From positions 1-64,000 of the forward strand of contig JAFVAL010000040.1 in NCBI GenBank assembly GCA_017480565.1: a stretch of 64,000 bases of DNA, written 5' to 3'. The notes beneath the pieces are model-generated. The model was not told the DNA's origin, made no database searches, and saw only the letters and a list, made by a program, of their open reading frames with translations. The stretch comes from Lachnospiraceae bacterium (GTDB lineage Bacteria; Bacillota; Clostridia; Lachnospirales; Lachnospiraceae). Positions within the stretch are counted from its first letter, which is position 1, and every line of letters starts with the position of its first letter. A program made the translations under genes and the position numbers. Shown piece after piece: positions 25,017 to 33,734 of this stretch.

Positions 25017-25670
25017 CTAATTAATTGTAGTGCTTGTGCCATATACCATATAGGAATTACACCCGTAATATCCTCCGGAATATGCATATAATTCATTCAG
25101 TGCATTCACCGCAGAAATATATACTGTCTTTCCTTCCATAGCATTGCCATAAAAACATACCACATAATAATGACACCCATTACTTGAGCTGCTTGCGCTA
25201 ATTGTGCCCTGAAACCCTAAAGACGCAGAAGCACCGTTGTCTTTGATCGTTTTAACAGTAGACTTTCCTCCGCTTGGAGACAATGCAGAATGGCATGTTT
25301 CAAAAAATGCAAATTTGAGTGAAGGAACACTTCCAATATTCGTTGCATATAACAGCCCATCTGAACAAGAAGTTACACCTGCAGCCCCATGTGTAAGAAC
25401 ATGGACGACTTTTTTGGATTGTAATGTGCTATTAAGCACGTCTTTCGTTGTCAGTTCAGCACGAACCGTAGAATAGCCCATCGACGTTAACGCTGTTTTA
25501 ACTTGTGCAGTTGTTCCTACACCAAGAGGATTAGAAATTCCTGTCGGTCAATAAAACACTTTTGCAGTTCCTGAAGCAGCCGACACAGTCGAAAAAGGGT
25601 TTAAAACCAAGCTGGTGGAAAGTAACATGATCAAAAAGAATCTTAGTGATGTAGTAATAATCTTCTTCAT
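25017..25670 (-). pseudogene. secreted caspase-fold-like peptidase gene with an opal codon
   Basis: The ATG at 25670 (AGGAAA upstream) opens a signal peptide (LRFFLIMLLSTSLVLNPF...VSAA). Codon 41 is TGA (25550-25548), where Trp (TGG) would be a single change away. The frame is open to 25017, 218 codons in all. The mature part has a clan-CD-like dyad pattern: KVVHVLTHGAAG (His) and FAFFETCHSA (Cys). A helix-strand end typical of caspase-like/CHAT folds follows (NGASASLGFQGTIS, GKTVYISAVNALNELY). It begins 22 bp after xylB. A shorter product from an internal ATG (25481) would lack the signal peptide. Confidence 0.65.
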
Positions 25671-25692
25671 AGTATTTTCCTATACTTCAACC

Positions 25693-27165
25693 TTACAGTT
25701 CCGGGAACACGCCCTTCAATGCCGGGTACAGCTTTCTAAACGTCTGATATCTCGCCTCATAAAGCTTCGTCAGTTCCTCCTCCGGCTCGGTCACGCCAAC
25801 CGTCTTGACCAACGTCTTGCAAGCCTCCGCAACCGTCGCGTACTCACCGCAGCCAACTGCTGCCAGAATTGCACCGCCGTAGCCGGGGCCCTGCTCTGTC
25901 TCAGGATCAGTCAGCGGAAGGTTGAGAACATTTGCCATAATCTTCTTCCAGAGAGGGCTCTTTGCACCGCCGCCGCAGATCGTCGAAGACTTAATGTCCA
26001 CACCAAGCGCTTTTGCAGCCTCCAGCGAATCGCGGATACCAAACGCCACGCCTTCCAGGATCGCCTGCGTCATATCCGCGCGGGTCGAATCCATCGTCAT
26101 GCCGATGAAGCAGCTTCTCGCCTGCGCGTCGTTGTGCGGCGCCCTCTCACCCATCAGGTAAGGCAGATAATAGACATGGTTCTTGCCAAGCTTCTCATCG
26201 GTGATGTCCGCCTGCTCCTCGCCGTACGCCTGCGTCTTTAAAATGTCATCCATCCACCATTTGTTGCAGGAAGCCGCGGAAAGCATGCAGCCCATCAGGT
26301 GGAAATATCCGTCCGCATGCGCAAATGCGTGCAACGCATTCCCATCGTCCACGCCGAACTTCTCGCTGGAGATGAAGATCGTGCCGGATGTTCCGAGAGA
26401 AATGTTGCAGGCGCCGTCGCCCACCGTGCCGGTACCGATCGCAGCCGCAGCATTGTCCCCTGCGCCTCCGACCACCTTGACGTTCTCCGGAAGGCCCAGT
26501 TCTGCGGCGATCTCAGGCTTCAACGTTCCAACCACCTCGAAGCTCTCATAGAGCTTCGGCATCTGTGCTTCGGTGATGCCGCAGATCTCCAGCATCTCCT
26601 GCGACCAGCACTTATGAGCAACATCCAGTAAAAGCATGCCGGACGCATCCGAATAATCCGTACAGTGCACGCCGGTTAATACATAGTTGATATAGTCCTT
26701 CGGCAGCATCACCTTCGCGATCTTCGCGAAAATCTCAGGCTCATTGTTCTTGACCCACAGAATCTTCGGCGCGGTAAATCCCGCAAATGCGATATTGCCG
26801 GTCAGCTCTGTCAGCCGCTTCTTGCCGATATCATTGTTCAGATAATCCACTTCCGCCTGGGTTCTGCCGTCATTCCACAAAATGACCGGGCGCAGCACGT
26901 TGTCTTCTGCATCCAGAATCACCAGGCCGTGCATCTGCCCGCCGGCACCGATGCCCGCCACCTGGGACTTATCGCACTCATTTGTCAATTCCAGAATACC
27001 ATCCTTCACTGCCGTGATCCAGTCCTCCGCCTTCTGCTCAGACCAGCCCGGATGCGGGAACGCAAGCGGATACTCGCGGGAAACAATCTTCTTGATCTCC
27101 CCCTTCTCATCCATTAAAAGCAGCTTCACCGCAGAAGTTCCAAGATCTACACCGATATATAACAT
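25693..27165 (-). CDS. xylB: xylulokinase
   Basis: This 490-residue FGGY-family kinase phosphorylates D-xylulose to D-xylulose 5-phosphate with ATP. The N terminus IGVDLGTSAVKLLLMD is the phosphate-1 motif. GQMHGLV (about 77-83) and WNDGRT are typical of xylulokinases. GGAGDNAAAAIGTG and ICGGGAKSPLWKKIMA are the ATP-binding part. AGGAGG precedes the start. It feeds pentoses released by the many GH43-type enzymes into the pentose phosphate pathway. Confidence 0.95.
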   Translation of the reverse strand: MLYIGVDLGTSAVKLLLMDEKGEIKKIVSREYPLAFPHPGWSEQKAEDWITAVKDGILELTNECDKSQVAGIGAGGQMHGLVILDAEDNVLRPVILWNDGRTQAEVDYLNNDIGKKRLTELTGNIAFAGFTAPKILWVKNNEPEIFAKIAKVMLPKDYINYVLTGVHCTDYSDASGMLLLDVAHKCWSQEMLEICGITEAQMPKLYESFEVVGTLKPEIAAELGLPENVKVVGGAGDNAAAAIGTGTVGDGACNISLGTSGTIFISSEKFGVDDGNALHAFAHADGYFHLMGCMLSAASCNKWWMDDILKTQAYGEEQADITDEKLGKNHVYYLPYLMGERAPHNDAQARSCFIGMTMDSTRADMTQAILEGVAFGIRDSLEAAKALGVDIKSSTICGGGAKSPLWKKIMANVLNLPLTDPETEQGPGYGGAILAAVGCGEYATVAEACKTLVKTVGVTEPEEELTKLYEARYQTFRKLYPALKGVFPEL

Positions 27166-27207
27166 GTCAAAATCCTCCTATGCAATTTCGTTCAAAGTGA
27201 TAAGAAA

Positions 27208-27216
27208 AGTATAACA
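27208..27216 (-). promoter_or_regulatory. extended -10 promoter of xylB
   Basis: On the minus strand TGTTATACT (TG-N-TATACT; hexamer at 27213-27208), about 45 bp before the start. No clear -35 is seen, so an activator may be needed. Confidence 0.45.
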
Positions 27217-27254
27217 TACGTCTCAATGAATTTCTATGGATTGCGGGAAGAAAT

Positions 27255-27869
27255 CTATCGAAGAAAACCTGTATTCTGCCAGTCTTCCTGAATTGTGATC
27301 ACCTTATATCCTTTTCCCTTAACATATCTTCCCTTGAGCCAGTCAAAATGATCCTCCAGATCATTTCTAGGAAGGCTTTCACTGTCACTAATATAATAAC
27401 TATATGCAATGTAACCCTCAAATTCTGGAATACGAAGGAGATTAATTCCGCTGACCCGGAAAGGTTTTCGAACCCATTCACCGGTTATGATCTCATAATA
27501 TGCATTTTGAAACAGATGATACTTTTTCCCATCATAACTAATTGTTTTATGTATTTCTACGGAATCATCATGAATTGTAATATCTAAATAGCATGGTTCA
27601 CCACATGATGCACTTTTTAGAAATTGCTGCCACGAACTACGTCCAGATAAACAAGTCCCGTGTTTCGCATCAACAACTAAGACTTCTTTATCCTGTCCAG
27701 CTTTCGCTCCAACCATAGCTCTCTCTATTCTTTCAAGCTTCACCTCTTTGGTTAGAAGCACTTTCTCAAACTTGGGCGTTATACAAAAAGTAAAGAGCAG
27801 CCACAAGCATACTGCTACAAAAATCAAACAATTAAGTACATGATCACTATTAAGAGACCGTTTATCCAT
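27255..27869 (-). CDS. membrane-anchored hypothetical protein
   Basis: This protein of about 204 residues starts at MDKRSLNSDHVL (GAGAG upstream). One membrane helix (VLNCLIFVAVCLWLLFTF) is followed by an extracytoplasmic domain with three Cys (GTCLSGRSS, SASCGEPCYLD). No family is recognised. Its start overlaps the end of a hydrolase remnant, as in a former two-gene operon. Confidence 0.6.
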   Translation of the reverse strand: MDKRSLNSDHVLNCLIFVAVCLWLLFTFCITPKFEKVLLTKEVKLERIERAMVGAKAGQDKEVLVVDAKHGTCLSGRSSWQQFLKSASCGEPCYLDITIHDDSVEIHKTISYDGKKYHLFQNAYYEIITGEWVRKPFRVSGINLLRIPEFEGYIAYSYYISDSESLPRNDLEDHFDWLKGRYVKGKGYKVITIQEDWQNTGFLR

Positions 27870-28032
27870 TATTTCTCTCATAAAAGCCCATTGTGCCAGT
27901 ATAATAGGGACAGAGTATCATTTTATGTGTCACGAGAGGTCCAGGACCCCATTTCGACTTATAAATATGGTTGCTTCCAATCGATGATGAGGTATTAATT
28001 GCAATAGCAGAATGTGAAACTCTCCAACCAAA
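27862..28032 (-). pseudogene. 3' remnant of a secreted Cys/His hydrolase
   Basis: A 57-codon open stretch without a start encodes GWRVSHSAIAINTSSS then YKSKWGPGPLVTHKMILCPYY. It matches the end of the hydrolase at 20730 (HSGFICSY, RSKWGVGYIVTH, GCPYYY). The Cys-containing N-terminal part is missing; a TGA lies at its upstream edge. It overlaps the start of the next gene (ATGGATAA), the same overlap style as at 20730-20752. Confidence 0.7.
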
Positions 28033-28095
28033 TCAGTTTATCGGCAGTATAAAAAATGTGGCGAAAACATGTCACATTTCCAGACAAAATGAAAA

Positions 28096-28116
28096 TGGCC
28101 TGCGATTTGCAGGCCA
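28096..28116 (-). terminator. terminator of the lipase gene
   Basis: TGGCCTGC / GCAGGCCA stem with a 5-nt loop, followed on the minus strand by TTTTCATTTTG. Confidence 0.8.
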
Positions 28117-28132
28117 CAGTACCGCATTATCT

Positions 28133-28906
28133 TTACCAGTCAATGATCTTTGACTGATAGAACACTCTGGTGCTCAGATCCAGTGTCAGCGTTGCCTTGC
28201 CGTTCTTCTCGCCTGTGACATCGTACTTGCCCCAGACATCCTCGCGGACATAGCACTCCTTGTGGCCGGTGATCGGTCTGCCAAAGTATCCGCCGTCCTC
28301 ACGGTTCAGACCAACCGCCGCCCAGATCGGTGCGACAAAGGTATTGCCCGAAAGATACGGAACAATATCGTTGACATCGCCAAGACGCTTGACGGTACCC
28401 TCGCGGGATCCTAATGAAAGCAGCGGGGAGCCGAAGCACACCGTGTTGAGCACGTTGTATCTCGACTTGATCGCCGAATCCGATGCCACCTGCTGCGCGA
28501 TCATACCGCCCAGGCTGTGTCCCGCAAGTACCAGATTCGCATTCTTCGGCACATTCGCCTTAATCACATTGACCACGTTGTAATAATACGCATTCTTCAG
28601 GTTAAATCCCGAGAACAGGTCCGTCACCCACTCTGTCGACTGATTAAAGACCATCTCCGTTCCGGACAGCGTCACCAGATAGACATCCTTCGTCGTCGTA
28701 AACAGCCATCCCTTGGTCTTTAACGTACCCTTCGTGATTGTGATCGGTCCCTTCGTGCCCTTGTTGTAGCCCTCAGCCACCAACTGCGCAATCTGCGCCG
28801 CATTCGTGTAAGTCGCGTTATTCGCTGCAGAGACTCTCACACTGCCGCTGAAAATCGTAACCAAAACAAGCGCGAGTGCAACGATGCGCGCTAACCTTTT
28901 CTTCAT
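28133..28906 (-). CDS. secreted class 3 lipase-like alpha/beta hydrolase
   Basis: This protein of about 257 residues starts at MKKRLARIVAL, right behind GGAGGTTATGAC. Its signal peptide ends near VSAA. The nucleophile elbow is GHSLGG (Ser about 130), with an acid in GDVNDIVPYL and a His in PITGHKECYV, the layout of Lipase_3 proteins. It probably hydrolyses acyl esters outside the cell. Confidence 0.85.
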   Translation of the reverse strand: MKKRLARIVALALVLVTIFSGSVRVSAANNATYTNAAQIAQLVAEGYNKGTKGPITITKGTLKTKGWLFTTTKDVYLVTLSGTEMVFNQSTEWVTDLFSGFNLKNAYYYNVVNVIKANVPKNANLVLAGHSLGGMIAQQVASDSAIKSRYNVLNTVCFGSPLLSLGSREGTVKRLGDVNDIVPYLSGNTFVAPIWAAVGLNREDGGYFGRPITGHKECYVREDVWGKYDVTGEKNGKATLTLDLSTRVFYQSKIIDW

Positions 28907-29015
28907 GTCATAACCTCCAATTCCGTACAAGAGTTATGTTGATTTGATAAATTCATTTTATAATAAACTGTACGTGGAAGTCAAGCATCTACCAAGACGG
29001 ATTCCGATAGAAATC

Positions 29016-30995
29016 TCAATTCTTTCCCGCTTCTTCAATCTTAAACGGAACCTCGATCAAGTAAGACTGTCCCCCTTTTTCTTTTCGAATCTGAAACACA
29101 AAACGATACTCCCCTGCAGAAAGCTTCGAAAACAGCCCCAGATTCAGCAAACACTTAGAAACCGTCATTGGAGAGATTCCATATAACACGGAATGCGGCA
29201 TTGGTTCCTCCACGTGCTTAAGCGGGACCCTCTTCCACTCCCCGCGATCCTTATATTCGAGACAGCCATCATCAATCAGCTCATAGTACGCATCCGCAGA
29301 ACGATTCCATAGAAAGAACGGGAGAAACCCTTGATTGGCAGCGATTCTTTGCTCACCCACAAACACTTCAAATTCTTCCGGTGTATTACCTTCTTTCGAA
29401 TCCGTCGTCCATTCTGAAACAGGGATGTCAGAGCGTTTCGCACCCTCACCTCTTTGCGCAAATGTATATGTGACCTCGCAATCATAGAAAAGATGTTCTT
29501 CGAGCCATGCAATCTGAGTCTCGTCCTCACATTGTAACATGACAAAAGGCTTTCCATCCTCCTCAGTCAAGATCAGCTGAACGGTTTCTGCCTGATCTTT
29601 TCCCTCCATGTCGATCCACCAAAAAGCCGTCATGCCCCACACCTTTTCTCTGTGAGCGGCGTAGAATTCACTGAGTCTTTTCAAGATGGTTTTATAACTC
29701 TCCGACGCTGGCTGTTTTAACTCCCATCCTTCGCAAAAGCATTCTGCGTTCAGTTTCAGCTCTTTGTGAAGGAAGTCCACGGCATCTCCCAGTCCCCCGG
29801 CGTAAATCAGCACTGCCTTTTGATCCAAGACTGTCGGATAAAGCGTAAGCCCTTGACGGATCAAATAGACACCGGTTTCAGCAATCTTGGTTGGATTAGG
29901 GAAAATCATCCTCTCTTCCGCCCGGATCACATCTCCGGGGTACTTTCGCTCATACTCCCGAAGCGCAAACTCCAGTTCTTCCGTCAGATCTCCGATCCCC
30001 CCGTCACCGACACCCATGATGGCACAATTCTCCTCAGACATCCATTGCACAGGGATACGTTCAACTTGAGCAGTCTCTTTTCCGGAAAGCAGCGACACCG
30101 AATCCCGCACTGCAAGCATCCCTTTTTCGCCATAGAAGTGTGTCGCTGAACCCCGCACACGTCCCTCCATGATCGCTTCTCGGATACTTCCGCCTTCCAG
30201 ACTAAAGACAGCCACGTTCTCGCTCTTTCCGGCTGCATAGACTGCCTCGCCAAATACATCCGCAGCTTGATCGGTATCGGCCACTACAGCTACGATCTCA
30301 GTCATCTCTCTGAGCATGTGAAGTGCTGTCATCAAAGCTTCCTCTTTTGTTCCCGTCTCACTTTTTATATATTCCTTGACCGTAATGTCAGGATAGGTTT
30401 TCGTCAATTTTTCCAGCACTTCTTCCAGAGATGCATAGGGACACCCCTCTTCAAAAAAGAGAACTTCTCCTTGTTCCCCCAACTCTCTCGCCATCGCTTC
30501 TGTGGTCACTGACGCCAGCGTTTCAGGTTGGCTGATTACAGAGATATCTGCCCCTGGAATCTCCTCCGGCCAGTCGATGCCGATGAGAATCGTGCCCTCC
30601 GGCTTGTTCAAGGCAATCTTGCTGAGTTCCTTTGCGTCAATGGCAGAGACAATCACAACATCTGCGCTCTGCAAAGCCGTCTCCAGCTGCTTTTCCTGCA
30701 GCAGTGCATCTCCATCCGGATCTATTACTGTAAGATGCTCCGCCGGCTCCAGCTCCTGTGCAGTCATCTCATCTTCCACTGCAAGTCTTAGTGCTTCCTG
30801 ATGCCACGTCTCCCCATCTGAGAGAATCAGCACAAAATCTGCGGATTCTTTTCGAATGTCTTCTGCCGTCGTCTCTTCTCTCTCAACTGTCGAACTCTCG
30901 GTGCTTGTCGTTGTGCTCTGGTCCGGTTTCGCGTTCTTGCATCCCGCAGCCAAGAGCATCAGCGCCAAAAACACTATGATCATCCATCGCTTCAT
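29016..30995 (-). CDS. lipoprotein: sugar-binding-protein-like domain fused to Big_14-type Ig domain
   Basis: This protein of about 659 residues starts at MKRWMIIV behind GGAGGTGA, with lipobox LAAGC. Residues about 40-310 resemble a periplasmic-binding-protein (RbsB-like) domain, with helix-strand repeats ADVVIVSAIDAKEL, TILIGIDWPEEI and EIVAVVADTDQAADVFGEAV. A middle segment follows, then a C-terminal Ig-like domain (YYELIDDGCLEYKDRGEWKR, SAGEYRFVFQIRKE) like the Big_14 domains of Clostridia lipoproteins. No ABC permease or ATPase is beside it. It may be a sensor or an orphan receptor rather than part of a transporter. Confidence 0.75.
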   Translation of the reverse strand: MKRWMIIVFLALMLLAAGCKNAKPDQSTTTSTESSTVEREETTAEDIRKESADFVLILSDGETWHQEALRLAVEDEMTAQELEPAEHLTVIDPDGDALLQEKQLETALQSADVVIVSAIDAKELSKIALNKPEGTILIGIDWPEEIPGADISVISQPETLASVTTEAMARELGEQGEVLFFEEGCPYASLEEVLEKLTKTYPDITVKEYIKSETGTKEEALMTALHMLREMTEIVAVVADTDQAADVFGEAVYAAGKSENVAVFSLEGGSIREAIMEGRVRGSATHFYGEKGMLAVRDSVSLLSGKETAQVERIPVQWMSEENCAIMGVGDGGIGDLTEELEFALREYERKYPGDVIRAEERMIFPNPTKIAETGVYLIRQGLTLYPTVLDQKAVLIYAGGLGDAVDFLHKELKLNAECFCEGWELKQPASESYKTILKRLSEFYAAHREKVWGMTAFWWIDMEGKDQAETVQLILTEEDGKPFVMLQCEDETQIAWLEEHLFYDCEVTYTFAQRGEGAKRSDIPVSEWTTDSKEGNTPEEFEVFVGEQRIAANQGFLPFFLWNRSADAYYELIDDGCLEYKDRGEWKRVPLKHVEEPMPHSVLYGISPMTVSKCLLNLGLFSKLSAGEYRFVFQIRKEKGGQSYLIEVPFKIEEAGKN

Positions 30996-31027
30996 TCCCG
31001 TCACCTCCATTCCCACACAACGCACGA

Positions 31028-31053
31028 AGGGCTGTCGCTTGCGCGACAGCCCT
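31028..31053 (-). terminator. terminator of the mmsA gene
   Basis: AGGGCTGTCGC / GCGACAGCCCT, 11-bp perfect stem with a 4-nt loop, 23 bp after the stop codon. Confidence 0.75.
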
Positions 31054-31075
31054 CGCTATGGTGAAGTAATGTGAA

Positions 31076-32608
31076 TTAGTTCTTGTCAGAGATGCTCTCG
31101 GTGGAACCTTCCCAGGTACCAACAACCTTCTTCGCTGCGTTCTCATCGAACCAATGAGTGGTAACGGTCTTCGCACGTGTGAAGAAACGATAGCCGTCCT
31201 TGCCAAGTACATGCAGATCGCCAAAGAAGGAATCCTTGTTGCCGGAGAACGGGAAGTAAGCGCTCGGTACCGGAATACCAACGTTAACGCCAACCATGCC
31301 GCCGTCTGTCTCCATGACAAACTTACGAGAATAATAACCGCTCTGGGTAAAGATGCAGGAACCATTTGCAAACGGGTTCGCGTTCATGATAGCAATACCC
31401 TCTTCATAGTTCTTGACTCTCTTGATGCAGGTTACAGGTCCAAAGATCTCGCAGTCGCCAACGCTCATGCCAGGTTTTACATGATCAAGGATGGTAGGTC
31501 CAACGAAGAAACCATTCTCGAAACCAGGAACAACGATGTCGCGTCCGTCAAGGACAAGCTCAGCGCCCTCATCGATACCCTTCTGAATCCAGTCGCAGAC
31601 TTTCTTCTTGTGCTGTGCAGTAACCACAGGACCAAGATCGGTCTCCTCATCGTAAGCGCAGCCAACCTTCATAGCCTGAGCTTTCTTCTTAAGCAGTGCT
31701 ACGAACTCATCTGCGATGCTCTCCTGAACAACAACTACCGGCAGAGCCATACATCTCATACCTGCGCAGCCGTAGGTGGAGTTGATGATTGCATTCACAG
31801 TTGCCTCAAGGTTGCAGTCCTCAAGTACCAGTGCATGGTTCTTTGCTTCGCACTGTGCCTGGACTCTCTTACCATGCTCAGCAGCAACAGAGTAAACTCT
31901 CTTACCAACGCCGGTGGTACCAACGAAAGTAACAGCCTTCACACGAGGATCGGTTAAGAGGATGTCAGCCTCAACACGGCTTGTGGTAACAAGGTTGACA
32001 ACACCCTTCGGGAAACCAGCCTCTTCATAGAAGAGCTCCATCATTCTCATAGAAGTTAAAGGTGTGTTGGAGTTTGCCTTCAGAACTACGGTGTTACCGG
32101 TAGCAACTGCAAGCGGAACCATCCAACCCCAAGGGATCATAGCCGGGAAGTTCATCGGAACGATACCAGCGCAAACACCAAGAGGCATACGATACGTAGC
32201 GGTATCATAACCAGTGGTAACCTGCATGCAAGCATCACCCTGAACCATGGACGGCAGTGCACAAGCTTCTTCTGTGGGCTCGATTGCCTTCTGAACGTCG
32301 CCGCGAGCTTCCTTAATGTTCTTACCAAGCTCTTTTGCGCAAAGAACGGATAACTCCTCCTTGTGAGCATACAGAACGTCTCTCCAACGGAACATATACT
32401 GAACTCTCTTCGCTACAGAAAGCATGGACCAGGACTTAAATGCCTCATCCGCTGCTGCAATCGCGCTGTCAACTTCTTCTGCAGTACAGCAAGGAACTTC
32501 AGCAATTACCTCACCGGTAGAAGAATCGGTAATCGGCATATACTTCTCAGTTGTGGACATCTTCCACTCGCCGTTTACACAGTAACCCATACGCTTTACG
32601 TCACTCAT
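31076..32608 (-). CDS. mmsA: CoA-acylating (methylmalonate-)semialdehyde dehydrogenase
   Basis: This protein of about 510 residues starts at MSDVKRMG behind GGAGAT. It is an aldehyde dehydrogenase of the MmsA/IolA type: PMNFPAMIPWGWMVPLA and TFVGTTGVGKRVYS (NAD binding), and catalytic Cys in GCAGMRCMAL (about 284). Such enzymes convert malonate or methylmalonate semialdehyde to acetyl- or propionyl-CoA, as in inositol breakdown. No other iol gene is visible. The divergent DeoR-type gene probably regulates it. The operator-like repeat over its promoter supports this. Confidence 0.88.
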   Translation of the reverse strand: MSDVKRMGYCVNGEWKMSTTEKYMPITDSSTGEVIAEVPCCTAEEVDSAIAAADEAFKSWSMLSVAKRVQYMFRWRDVLYAHKEELSVLCAKELGKNIKEARGDVQKAIEPTEEACALPSMVQGDACMQVTTGYDTATYRMPLGVCAGIVPMNFPAMIPWGWMVPLAVATGNTVVLKANSNTPLTSMRMMELFYEEAGFPKGVVNLVTTSRVEADILLTDPRVKAVTFVGTTGVGKRVYSVAAEHGKRVQAQCEAKNHALVLEDCNLEATVNAIINSTYGCAGMRCMALPVVVVQESIADEFVALLKKKAQAMKVGCAYDEETDLGPVVTAQHKKKVCDWIQKGIDEGAELVLDGRDIVVPGFENGFFVGPTILDHVKPGMSVGDCEIFGPVTCIKRVKNYEEGIAIMNANPFANGSCIFTQSGYYSRKFVMETDGGMVGVNVGIPVPSAYFPFSGNKDSFFGDLHVLGKDGYRFFTRAKTVTTHWFDENAAKKVVGTWEGSTESISDKN

Positions 32609-32687
32609 GATCATAATCTCCTTTACAAAATGATTCTCCGGATCCCCGGAACATTACTTCACTTGGTCATTTCGACCAACTGAGGAC

Positions 32688-32730
32688 AGAATAGCACCCT
32701 TTTGAGCATTTGTCAACACGTTTTTGACAA
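32688..32730 (-). promoter_or_regulatory. mmsA promoter with operator-like inverted repeat
   Basis: On the minus strand TTGACA (32716-32711), a 17-bp spacer and TATTCT (32693-32688). An inverted repeat TTGTCAA (32710-32716) / TTGACAA (32724-32730) covers the -35. It is a good candidate site for the DeoR-type regulator. Confidence 0.65.
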
Positions 32731-32759
32731 TTTTTTGAGTAACTTTTGGATATTTTCAC

Positions 32760-32788
32760 TTGCTTTTCTCAAGAAAATGCGGTAAAAT
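32760..32788 (+). promoter_or_regulatory. promoter of the deoR-type gene
   Basis: TTGCTT (32760-32765), a 17-bp spacer and TAAAAT (32783-32788), 72 bp before the start codon. Confidence 0.5.
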
Positions 32789-32859
32789 GAGTTCACAAAC
32801 TAATCAAGAAGTATTTCTTTGCGCCACTGGCATAAAGAAACTGATGGGGGATATAGATT

Positions 32860-33621
32860 ATGAAGGCATCAAGACTTGACGAGATGGAACAGTTCATTAT
32901 TGAACATCGCTCCGTGGAGCTGGAAACCCTCTGTGAACATTTCGGCATCTCTGTAAGTACAGCAAGACGTGACCTCGACGCCCTTGTGGAGCGCGGCAGG
33001 GTCACCAAGGTCTACGGCGGTGTGAAGGCTTTGGACATTCCAGTCGGCGGTATGCCTCTTCTTTCTTATGAAGAGAGAGACTTCGTCAACCGCGAGGAGA
33101 AGCAGTACATTTGCGAGAAGGCCGCTGCCTTTGTCGAAGAAGGCGACATCATTTACATCGATACCGGCACCTCCTCGATCGGAATGATCGATTTTATCAA
33201 GGACATTCCTTGTACAATCATCACGAACAGCCTGGCGGTCGCCAACCGTGCTGCCCTGCATGAGAAGATCAACATGATCATGCTGCCCGGACGTTTTATC
33301 CGCAAGACGCGCTCGTTCATCGACCCTGAGGTCGAGCAGTACCTCTCCTCTTTAAACGTCGACAAGGCCTTCATGGCAACGACCGGCTTTTCGTTAAAGA
33401 CCGGCCTGACGAACGCTTCTGAGGGAGAGTTCCTGATGAAAAAAGCCGTGGTGCACGCAAGCAATCAGATCTATCTGCTCGCAGACCACGACAAGTTCGA
33501 GCGCCGCGCACTCTACACCTTCTGCAATTTCAGCGACATCGACGCACTCATCACGGATCGCAGACCTTCCGATGAGTATGTCGACTACTGTGAGAAGCAC
33601 AACATTACACTGATCTACTAA
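32860..33621 (+). CDS. DeoR/GlpR-family repressor
   Basis: This 253-residue protein has an N-terminal winged helix (VELETLCEHFGISVSTARRD, LVERGRVTKVYGGV) and a C-terminal phosphosugar-sensing domain (YIDTGTSSIGMI, TNSLAVANRAA, FMATTGFSLKTGLTNAS). It is divergent from mmsA. It resembles IolR-type regulators, and its ligand is probably a phosphorylated sugar or an inositol intermediate. GGGGG precedes the start. Confidence 0.92.
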   Translation: MKASRLDEMEQFIIEHRSVELETLCEHFGISVSTARRDLDALVERGRVTKVYGGVKALDIPVGGMPLLSYEERDFVNREEKQYICEKAAAFVEEGDIIYIDTGTSSIGMIDFIKDIPCTIITNSLAVANRAALHEKINMIMLPGRFIRKTRSFIDPEVEQYLSSLNVDKAFMATTGFSLKTGLTNASEGEFLMKKAVVHASNQIYLLADHDKFERRALYTFCNFSDIDALITDRRPSDEYVDYCEKHNITLIY

Positions 33622-33684
33622 TCTGTACATTTCCGGATGGCTGCAAAACGCAGCGATCATTTTCTGAACTAACAGGCAAAAGGA

Positions 33685-33715
33685 GAAGGAGAAGTCTTTG
33701 TCGGGCTTCTCCTTC
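33685..33715 (+). terminator. terminator of the deoR-type gene
   Basis: GAAGGAGAAG / CTTCTCCTTC, 10-bp stem with an 11-nt loop, followed by TTCTTTTTGTC. Confidence 0.85.
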
Positions 33716-33734
33716 TTCTTTTTGTCGTCTTAAC

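Noticed and set aside
25548..25550. In-frame TGA read as selenocysteine
   Set aside because: The position after the signal peptide has no redox motif and no SECIS-like element or selenoprotein family is evident; a TGG-to-TGA change is simpler. TGA is also an ordinary stop in many genes here.
31154..31957. 267-codon plus-strand frame opposite mmsA
   Set aside because: It is a shadow of the dehydrogenase, whose motifs are unambiguous on the minus strand.
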